NCBI GenBank assembly: GCA_903949225.1
Contig: CAJAYZ010000215.1
Coordinates: forward strand, 1 to 9,399
Source: an uncultured Planctomycetaceae bacterium
Lineage (GTDB): Bacteria; Planctomycetota; Planctomycetia; Pirellulales; UBA1268
Direction: 5' to 3'
Length of the DNA: 9,399 nucleotides
Position numbers and translations under genes: made by a program. Under the pieces are notes generated by a model. It searched no databases. It was not told the DNA's origin and worked only from the letters and a program-made list of their open reading frames with translations. Positions 1 to 7,200 of the stretch are shown here, in pieces; the stretch's first letter is position 1; every line of letters begins with the position of its first letter.

Positions 1-1261
1 AGGTGCCGTCCGCGGCGGGCGTGACGGTGGCCGTGGTGCAGCGGGCCGCGATCTCGAGGAGCCGGTGGAGATCCGGATCAGCGGCCGGATCGCCCCCGTC
101 GTCGCCATGAAACTCGCCGCGCGGTTCGTAGCCCACGCCGCTCACGGCATAGTGCCGCTCGGCGGTGATGACGTCGCGCACCGTCATCTCGTTGCGGGTT
201 AGCGTGCCGGTCTTGTCGGAGCAGATAACCGTCACGGACCCGAGCGTTTCCACACTCGGAAGCCGCCGCACGAGGGCGTTGCGCCGCGCCATCCGTTGCA
301 GTCCGATCGCCAGCACGAGCGTCACCACCGTCGGCAATCCCTCCGGCACGGCGGCCACGGCAAGGCTGACCGATCGCAGCAGCAGATCGGCAAAACGGCC
401 GGTCTCAACGAGCCGGCCGATGCCGCCGCCACGAACGACCTCGACGACGGAAATCAGGCCGACAACGACGATGCACAGCCCGATCAGAATCCGCCCCAGG
501 CTGGCGAGCCGTTGTTGCAACGGCGTCGGCTCATTCGTTGCCTCCCCGAGGAGGCCGGCAATCCGTCCAAACTCCGTGTTCATGCCGGTGGCAACGACGA
601 CGGCAACGCCCCGCCCTGCCGCCACCACCGTGCCGGCGTGGAGGAGCGAACACCGGTCGCCAAGCGGCGTGTCGACCGGCTGGGCGTCGGCCACGCGTTT
701 CTCTGCCGGCAGGCTCTCGCCGGTGAGCGACGACTCCTGCGTGGAGAGGAAAAACGCCTCGACGAGCCTGGCATCGGCCGGCACATGGTCACCGGCTTCG
801 ATCTCGATGCGGTCCCCAATCACGAGGCCTTCGGCGGGAATTGAAGCGGGGACGCCGTCGCGGACAACGCGGGCCAGCGGGGCCGACATCGCCCGGAGGG
901 CCGTGAGGGCACGCTGGGCGCGGTCTTCCTGGAGGAAGCCGATGACGGCGTTGACCAGGACGATCGCCACGATCGCAGCCGTGTCGGCCCAATCGCCAAC
1001 GGCCCCGGCAATGATCGCGGCCACGATCAGGATCCAAATCAGCAGTTCGCGAAACTGCGCCAGGAGCAGTCGCCACCAGGGCACCGCGGCCGGCTCCTCG
1101 AGCCTGTTGACGCCGTGCTCCGCCAGCCGCCGTGCCGCTTCCCCGGCCGGGAGCCCCTGCCGCGCGTCGGTCGCCAGACGGCGGACGACCTCCTCGATCG
1201 GGAGGGAGTGCCAGGCAGGGAGCGGGGATGTGGCATCCACCTGGGACTCGGAAGGTGGCAT
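1..1261 (-). CDS. P-type cation-transporting ATPase, Ca2+-pump-like (P2A), N-terminal 420 residues, cut by window edge
   Basis: This is an integral membrane ion pump driven by ATP. Reading from 1261 downward, the protein opens with the cation-ATPase N-domain (about residues 17-65, starting AWHSLPIEEV). The M1/M2 helices follow (about 72-110), then the actuator domain with the dephosphorylation motif TGES at 180-183. M3 lies at about 257-276, and M4 carries PEGLP at 306-310. The phosphorylation motif DKTGT is at 349-353, with Asp349 the predicted phospho-acceptor. PEGLP in M4 is the form found in SERCA/PMCA-type calcium pumps and their bacterial relatives, so Ca2+ is the best guess. Substrate cannot be fixed, because M5-M6 and the nucleotide-binding core lie beyond base 1. 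Family members are about 900 residues long, so a little under half is present. The start is uncertain. ATG 1261 has only a 3-base AGG seven bases upstream. An in-frame ATG at 1309 would add 16 residues and overlap the previous stop by 11 bp, but has no ribosome binding site. Confidence 0.95.
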   Translation of the reverse strand, partial: MPPSESQVDATSPLPAWHSLPIEEVVRRLATDARQGLPAGEAARRLAEHGVNRLEEPAAVPWWRLLLAQFRELLIWILIVAAIIAGAVGDWADTAAIVAIVLVNAVIGFLQEDRAQRALTALRAMSAPLARVVRDGVPASIPAEGLVIGDRIEIEAGDHVPADARLVEAFFLSTQESSLTGESLPAEKRVADAQPVDTPLGDRCSLLHAGTVVAAGRGVAVVVATGMNTEFGRIAGLLGEATNEPTPLQQRLASLGRILIGLCIVVVGLISVVEVVRGGGIGRLVETGRFADLLLRSVSLAVAAVPEGLPTVVTLVLAIGLQRMARRNALVRRLPSVETLGSVTVICSDKTGTLTRNEMTVRDVITAERHYAVSGVGYEPRGEFHGDDGGDPAADPDLHRLLEIAARCTTATVTPAADGT

Positions 1262-1298
1262 CGAATCGCCTGCTGACTGTGGATCGTGGGAGATCGAA

Positions 1299-2726
1299 CT
1301 ACCGCCCATCCCAGCGCAGTGGCGGGCCATCGAGGCGCTGGACGTGGCGGCTCCGGAAGTCGTTGAAGGCGGTGTCGATCTCCCCTTGCGCGGTGGATGT
1401 GGCGGCGCCGACGCGGATCGCTTGCAGGATGCTCGCCTCATCGACCAGCCCGATGCCACGGATCGTCTGGAGGAGGCCACTGATCCGCTCGTCGGCTGTG
1501 ATCCGCTCCACCGCCGCTTCGTTGGCGCGCGCGGCATCGGCGGCGCGGACCTCGCGCCAGATCGTCTCCCACGAGCCGTCGGGCATGCGGACCTCGAACA
1601 CCGACTCCACCTCCGCCCGGCCCTTGGCCGCGTCGACGTTGACTCGCGTCGCCCTGTAATGCCCCGCGTCGACCGCTTGGGCGCGGGCCGACATCAGCCA
1701 ACGCTCGGCCGGTTTGCCGGCGGGATTGGCGCCGGGAGTCGCCGGGGCGGGCGCCTGCCCGCCGGGAAGGCCGCCACCTTTGAGCCCATCGAGAATGTCG
1801 TCAAGCCCGAGCCCCCCGAGCCCTCCATTGCCACCGCCGAGCAACTGCCCGAGCTGCGGGAGAATCCCTGCCAGTCCCCCTTCGGCCTCCCCCGCCTTCA
1901 CGACCGCGTCGCCGAATCCTTGAAACGCCACCGAATCGCCGAGGGCGTCTTCGACGAGCGCCATCCGTGCCGTCCACTCTCGATCATCCTGCGGCAGGGG
2001 AGGAAGGCGATCGCCGAGCCCCGGTGGCGGGGAGCGCGGATCGATCCCCCGCCCCTTCAATTCCTTCGTGAGATCGGCAGCCGAGCGCCCCTCGACATCC
2101 TCGAGCCGCTCGCTCCAAGCCCAGCGAGCAATGCGCTGCGCGTCCTGCCCGCTCGGCCGCACCTTCGTCACCCGCTTCGGGGCGATCCGCAGGAGCGTGA
2201 ATTGTGAGTCCCCCCGCCTGGCCGCCCGCGGGCGGATCGGTCGATCGGTCCCCTCCTCGTCCGCGCTCCGCGCTGCCGCGTCCCGATCCCCGGCCTCTTC
2301 GGCAGCCGCGAGCCAGTCGTCGACCCGATCGGCCTCGCGGCGAAGGAGCCCGAGGGTGCGCGTCCGGCTCTCCGGGAGGGTGGCGATCGCCGCTGCGAGG
2401 CGCTTCGCGAGCGCCTCCATGACCGCCTTCGTCTGCCGACGCTCCTCGGCGCCGAGCACCTCGGCCACCTCAGGGGCATGGGCGTCGAGCCAATCGCGCT
2501 GCACCGCCACGTCGAGGGAGCCGTCAGGAAAGCGCTTCACGACCGCGCCGCGGATCTCACCGTCGCCGGCGACCGAGATCAGGTCGGTGACGCCTTGAGG
2601 GGAGGCCTTCTCGCTTTTTCCCCGATCGGCAGGCTGAGCTTGGACAAGTGCCGCAAGTCCCAAGAGGACGACCATCGCCCCGCCCCACGACGCCAGCCAA
2701 CGACCTGAGGGATTCTTCCGTGTCAT
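1299..2726 (-). CDS. Exported protein of unknown family with Gly/Leu-rich hinge
   Basis: I do not recognise this 475-residue protein. Residues 1-30 are a Sec signal peptide: basic MTRK start, hydrophobic AMVVLLGLAALV, and a signal peptidase I site after VQA (30/31). There is no lipobox cysteine, so it should be released into the periplasm. The mature part has a short beta-rich segment (about 45-80), then a charged, probably helical segment (about 85-160, many Glu/Arg/Ala). A second globular region follows at about 172-285, with SQFTLLRIAPKRV at its start. A Gly/Leu-rich and then Pro/Ala-rich linker spans about 283-340 (GGGNGGLGGLGLDD, then GGQAPAPATPG). The C-terminal domain (about 341-475) includes a strand-like stretch FEVRMPDGSWETIWREV. 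No catalytic motif or metal-binding cluster is evident. It starts 68 bp after the DUF1552 gene and ends 37 bp before the ATPase start, so co-transcription is likely. The frame stays open to 2882, but a strong Shine-Dalgarno and the signal peptide both favour 2726. Confidence 0.85.
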   Translation of the reverse strand: MTRKNPSGRWLASWGGAMVVLLGLAALVQAQPADRGKSEKASPQGVTDLISVAGDGEIRGAVVKRFPDGSLDVAVQRDWLDAHAPEVAEVLGAEERRQTKAVMEALAKRLAAAIATLPESRTRTLGLLRREADRVDDWLAAAEEAGDRDAAARSADEEGTDRPIRPRAARRGDSQFTLLRIAPKRVTKVRPSGQDAQRIARWAWSERLEDVEGRSAADLTKELKGRGIDPRSPPPGLGDRLPPLPQDDREWTARMALVEDALGDSVAFQGFGDAVVKAGEAEGGLAGILPQLGQLLGGGNGGLGGLGLDDILDGLKGGGLPGGQAPAPATPGANPAGKPAERWLMSARAQAVDAGHYRATRVNVDAAKGRAEVESVFEVRMPDGSWETIWREVRAADAARANEAAVERITADERISGLLQTIRGIGLVDEASILQAIRVGAATSTAQGEIDTAFNDFRSRHVQRLDGPPLRWDGR

Positions 2727-2734
2727 GAGACTCC

Positions 2735-2739
2735 CCTCC
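2735..2739 (-). promoter_or_regulatory. Shine-Dalgarno fixing the start at 2726
   Basis: On the minus strand GGAGG (inside GGAGGGGAG, 2739-2731) sits eight bases before ATG 2726. The longer open frame beginning at 2882 would overlap the end of the DUF1552 gene and put 52 Arg-rich residues in front of a clear signal peptide. The site therefore decides the start. Confidence 0.8.
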
Positions 2740-2794
2740 GCGCTCAGTTGCCTCGCCAGAGAAGAGTTTACACCTGCGGTAGGCTCCGGGCCCG

Positions 2795-4126
2795 TCAGAT
2801 CTCGGCGAGCTTCGCGGTGGCATCGCCGAAGGAGTCGACCGGCGTCCCGCAGACGTCGAGGAGCGACATGTACAGCCGGCACATCTGCCGCTGCTCCTGG
2901 CCGGAATAGTCGAGCACCCGGCCCCCGGCGATCTTCCCGCCGCCGCCACCGACGAGCACAACGGGGAGCTGCGAGGCGTCGTGGTGGCCGCTCATCATGC
3001 TCGAGCAGTAGAGGATGGCGGTGTTGTCGAGCGCCGTCCGCTCTCCCTCCTGGACACTATCGAGCCGTCGGCAGATGTGGGCCAGCTGCCCGATGAAGAA
3101 CTGGTTGACCTTGAGCCAGTCGGGGGTGTCGGAGTGGGAGAGGAGGTGGTGGATCATGTAATCGACGCCGAGATTCGGGAACCGCAGCGACGAGTGGTCG
3201 TTGTTGAGCTTGAGCGTGCAGACGCGCGTCGCGTCGGTCATGAAGGCCAGCACGAGGATGTCGCTCATCAGCCGCATGTGATCAGCGATGTCCTGGGGAA
3301 CACCATCGGCAGGCCGGGGCATGTCTGGCCCGGCAAGCACCGGCTTCCAGCCCTGGAGCTCGCCGCGCTGTCCGGCTGACTCGATCCGCCGCTCCACGTC
3401 GCGGACACTCTCCAGGTATTCATCGAGCTTCCGCTGGTCGCTCCGGCTGACGGTGCGGCGAAAGTCCTCGGCATCCTCCCGGACGGCATCGAGGACGCTC
3501 ACGTCCTCGCGCGTCGACTCGTCCTTGAAGAGCCGGTCGAAGGCGAGGGCCGGATAGATCTCGAGCGGCGTTGGCGACGTCGGCGAGCTCCAAGAGATGT
3601 GGGAGCTGTAGAGCATCGAGTAATTTTTGTGGACACTCGGATTGCTCTTCTCGCAGCCGAGAACGAGGCTCGGCACCTTTGTCGAGCGGCCGTGCCGCTG
3701 GGCCACGAACTGATCGACGCTCGTGCCGGAACGGATCTCACCACCGCTGGCAAGCGGCGCCCCCGAGAGGATGTTGCCGGTCTGCGAGGAGTGGATGTTT
3801 CCCTTGAGGGCCTCGGCGTTGTAGAGCCCCTTGATGAAGTTGAGCCGGCTGCGGAAGTCATGAAGCGGCGCGAGCACCGCCCCGAGTTCCATCGCCTCTC
3901 CCTCCCCCTTGGCCCACCACTCCTTGGCATGGAAGCCGTTGCCGGAGAAGAGGACGGCCAGCCGCGTCGGCGCGGTCGCTTCCGCGGAGCCAGTGCCCGT
4001 GGCCGGGGCGACATCGTCGGCCCAGACGCTCCGCGACTCCATCCACGGCAGCGCCATCGAGACACCGAGGCCGCGGAGAAACGTTCGGCGGGCCAGCCAG
4101 TCGCGACGGGAGGGGAGCGGATTCAT
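2795..4126 (-). CDS. DUF1552 family protein, Tat-exported
   Basis: This 443-residue protein has the usual DUF1552 length and landmarks. They are FSGNGFHAKEWW (60-71), HSSQTGNILSGAPL (112-125), TPLEIYPALAFDRLF (186-200), a charged helix DEYLESVRDVERRIE (235-249), and LDNTAILYCSSMMSG-HHD running into LVGGGGG (366-397). The N-terminus is a twin-arginine signal (ARRTFLRG, Arg13-Arg14) followed by a weakly hydrophobic stretch. It is therefore probably exported already folded by Tat, possibly with a cofactor. The family is almost always encoded next to a DUF1592-type haem protein, as here, 83 bp upstream. The pair is presumed to act together in the periplasm, but no reaction has been established that I know of. 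His/Asp-rich spots such as 381-383 (HHD) could bind a metal; that is inference. ATG 4126 has GAGGT five bases upstream (4132-4136), which supports this start. Confidence 0.94.
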   Translation of the reverse strand: MNPLPSRRDWLARRTFLRGLGVSMALPWMESRSVWADDVAPATGTGSAEATAPTRLAVLFSGNGFHAKEWWAKGEGEAMELGAVLAPLHDFRSRLNFIKGLYNAEALKGNIHSSQTGNILSGAPLASGGEIRSGTSVDQFVAQRHGRSTKVPSLVLGCEKSNPSVHKNYSMLYSSHISWSSPTSPTPLEIYPALAFDRLFKDESTREDVSVLDAVREDAEDFRRTVSRSDQRKLDEYLESVRDVERRIESAGQRGELQGWKPVLAGPDMPRPADGVPQDIADHMRLMSDILVLAFMTDATRVCTLKLNNDHSSLRFPNLGVDYMIHHLLSHSDTPDWLKVNQFFIGQLAHICRRLDSVQEGERTALDNTAILYCSSMMSGHHDASQLPVVLVGGGGGKIAGGRVLDYSGQEQRQMCRLYMSLLDVCGTPVDSFGDATAKLAEI

Positions 4127-4209
4127 CGTAGACCTCGTTTCATGCCTGCAAAAAGGACGCCAAAAAACGTTCTCAACACTCTCGAAAAACGGCCAGCCGA
4201 TGCCGGCGG
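4127..4209 (-). other. A/T-tract-rich spacer between the haem protein and DUF1552 genes
   Basis: This 83-bp gap is much richer in A/T than its surroundings. On the plus strand it holds three A-tracts: A5 at 4150-4154, A6 at 4162-4167 and A5 at 4185-4189. Centres are about 12.5 and 22.5 bp apart, roughly one and two helical turns, which could give an intrinsic bend. In the direction of transcription these are T-runs. A TTGAGA hexamer (minus strand, 4177-4172) could be a -35, but no convincing -10 follows at 17 bp. The downstream end carries the GAGGT ribosome binding site of the DUF1552 gene. A weak terminator, a weak promoter or a simple spacer all remain possible. Confidence 0.4.
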
Positions 4210-4211
4210 CT
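4185..4211 (-). terminator. Weak hairpin plus T-run after the haem protein stop
   Basis: Starting inside the TAG stop codon, the minus strand can form a 5-bp stem AGCCG/CGGCT with a 7-base loop (4211-4195). Five bases (GGCCG) and then TTTTT (4189-4185) follow. The stem is short and the T-run is set back, so termination would be partial at best. It could lower expression of the downstream genes relative to the haem protein. This is inference from shape only. Confidence 0.25.
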
Positions 4212-7200
4212 ACGGTGAAACCCCTGAAACCAGCATATCCCGCCCCCGGATCTCCCGGAACTGCGGGCTGGCCACGATCGCCTCCATCATCGCCCCCACC
4301 CCCTTGTCGGCCAGCCCCTCGAGCTCCTCCAGGAGCGGCTCGTCGGAGAGCTGGACGCTGCGGCCGAGGGCGTAGCCGAGAAGCTTCTTGGCAAACTGCC
4401 GGACGAACTCGTCGCGGTGATGGTCGACAAGATGATCACGGAGGCCGGCAAGCCCGTTAACCGCAGTGGCGGGACCATCCACCGCCCGGGCCGGAAGCAT
4501 GGCGCTTGCATCGACGACGAGCCCAGAGGTGTCTGTCGTGCGGGCCCGGCCGATGGCATCAAAGCCCTCGAGGGCGAAGCCGTAGGGATCGATCGTGCGG
4601 TGGCAGCCGGCACAGGCAGCTTGCGTCGAATGGAGCTCGGTGAGCTTCCGTTCGGTGAGCCCCTCGGGAGGCACCTCGGGGAGGATCGGGATCCCCTTCG
4701 GCGGCTTGGGGAGCTTGCGGCCGAGGACGGTCTCCGAGAGCCATGCGCCGCGGAGGATGGGGCTGGTGCGCGAGGCGCCGCTCTGCTTGGCAAGCACCGC
4801 CGCGAGCCCGAGGATCCCGCCGCGGCCGCGGGCCTTCATGCCGTCGAGCCGCTGCCAGTCCCCCGGCGCCGCGCCGTCAGCCGGCGCCGCTCCGGCGCCG
4901 TAGAACGCCGCCAGGAGCGGATCGGCGAACGTGTGATCGGCGTCGAGGAGATGCGACACCGGCCTGTTCTCGCGGAAGAAGTCGACGAAGAATCGCACCG
5001 CCTCGCCGTGCATCGCCTGCCGCAGCCCGGCAAACTCGGGGAAGTGGCTGTCGCTCTTCTCGTCGAGGGTGTCGAAGTCGGCGATGTGGAGCCACTGGCA
5101 GCCGAACTCAAGCGCGAGCCTGTCGACCTTCGGGTCGCCGAGCATCCGCGTCACCTGGCCGGCGAGCACGGCCGGCTCATGGAGCTCGTTGGCATCGGCC
5201 AAGGCCGAGAGCTCCGCATCGGGAAGGCTCGACCAGAGGAAGGAGGCGAGCCGAGCGGCGAGCTCGTGGTCGCTGACGGGCTGGGAAGCCTCCCCCGGCG
5301 GCGCCGTCTCGAGGTGATAGAGAAACGCCGGCGCCACGAACACGCGAGCAAGAAGCACGCGGATCGCGTCGTCGTGAGCGATCTCCTCACCGCGGAGCTT
5401 CGCGTAGAGAGAACGGAGCCCCTCCACTTCCGAATCGGCAAGTGGCCGCCGCCACGCCCGCCGCGCGATCCCCAAGACGGCATCGAGATGGACCGGCTCG
5501 GTGGCGGCAAGCTCCGCCCGGTACTCGGCGGCCCGATCGAGGATCGGTTGCCGGAGCCCTTCGAAGGCGCTCGGGTCGGCATCTTGGGTGGCGTACTGCC
5601 AAAGCTGCTCGTAGGCATCGACAAGCTGCAGCGCATCGCCACTGACGAAGTGGAGCTCGTGCCAGAGCCCATCGAGCCTGGCCGACTCTTCGTCAGAGAG
5701 GACGAGCCGCTTGAGCTGGTCGTCCTCGCGGTGGTAGAGCGTGAGCGTCACCACCTCGTCGACCGGGACGATCTTCGAGTAGCACAGCGCCGCCGGGAAT
5801 GTCTCGCGAAAACGCGCGAACTGGGCTTCGAGCGCCGCCCGCCGCCCGGGATCGCGAACGAGGATCGGATTCGACGAGGCCGGCGGGCCGGCACCATCCG
5901 ACCACATCCCCCCGCGCGCTACCGCCGCCGCCCCCGGCGCCGCCACGAGCGCGGCCGGAGCCTCGAGGAGGACGTGCGCCTGGATCGAGCCCCCGGAGCC
6001 AGCGACCCCGGAGCCCGCTCCATCGGCCACCGTGGCGGTGGTGACAAGCTCCGCCCCGGCGACGAGCTCCGCCGGCAGGTCGACGCGCACCACCGCCGGT
6101 GCCCCGAGCGAAAGCGCCGTCCGATCGATCGCTCCTGTATCGGGGCGGACGCCGAACAGGGCCGGGTCGGGGCTGATCGCCGCCACCGCAGCGGTCACCT
6201 CTGCGGCCACTTTTGCGACGGCTGGGGCTTCGGCCCGGGCCGCGGAAAGGAGCGGTCCGGTGAGGCTCGTGAGATGACCATGGAGGAGCCGGTCGGGGGC
6301 GTCGGCCGGGAGATCGCCGGGGCCATCGCGAAGGAGCTTCTCGACCTGTTCGGCCAATTCATGGCGGGCGACGGTGTCGCCGGCCGAGCGCCACCGGTCG
6401 AGGAGCGATCCGCGCGGAATCACCGCCAGCGCCGTCTCGTCGGCATCGGGCTCACTCACGAAGTGCCAGACGTCGGGATGGCCGAGGGCGTCGGCGTGGG
6501 GATTGCCGGCAAGGAGATCGGGGACGACATCGTGGGCGAGATTCCAGGTCCGTCCCTCCCCCGCCGACTCGCGAATCGTGAGGTCGACGGCGGTCAGATC
6601 GCAGGAGTGGTCGCGTCCCCCGGGGCCGATCGAGAGGAGGACGACATCCCCCGGCTTCACCGCGACATCCGGAAACGGCCCGACGGCGACGACGCTGTCC
6701 CCCTGGGCTTTCCCTGAGGCAAGGCGCACCACCGCGCCACCGCGCCGCACCTCAACCACCCAGGTGACGCCATTGCCACAGGCGGCGTGGGCATGCTGCA
6801 CCGAGCCGTCGATCGCCACCGTGGCCGCCACCGGGCTCTTCCAGGCGAGAACGGCGCGGAGCGTCGGCGAGGGGTGAACGGCGAGGCTTTGGGGCTTCAT
6901 CGTCCCCGGCACCTTCACCGTCTCATCGGACGGATTGGCGATCACCGACAGGGCATCAGCGGCAGTCCACCCCTTCACGAACGGATAATCGGGATGCGAC
7001 TCCATCCGCCCGTTGATCCTTCCGTCGAGGTTCACGCCCCCCTGGCCGATCCCGAGGTAGGCAAGCCAGGCCGTGAGAATCGCCCGGTCGACCCCCTGCC
7101 GGGCAGCGATCGCATCGAGCTGGGCGTCGTCGAGGGCGCCGTCGGCGGCCGCCCCTTCGATCCCGGCGACGAGGCTGAGAACCTCGGCGGTGGCGTCGAC

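Noticed and set aside
165..2207. Long open frame of 680 codons on the plus strand
   Set aside because: It lies opposite the ATPase and the secreted protein, is rich in Arg, Ser and Pro without domain motifs, and has no independent support. Long antisense frames are expected in GC-rich DNA.
2727..2794. Possible terminator or promoter between the DUF1552 gene and the secreted protein gene
   Set aside because: I see no stem followed by a T-run and no credible -35/-10 pair; only the ribosome binding site is convincing.
2727..2882. Extended start of the secreted protein at 2882
   Set aside because: It would overlap the DUF1552 gene and add 52 Arg-rich residues before a clear signal peptide. A strong ribosome binding site precedes 2726.
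4417..6717. Long open frame of 766 codons on the plus strand
   Set aside because: It is antisense to the C-terminal half of the haem protein, whose frame contains recognised domains. The plus-strand translation is Arg/Gly/Glu-rich with no family resemblance.
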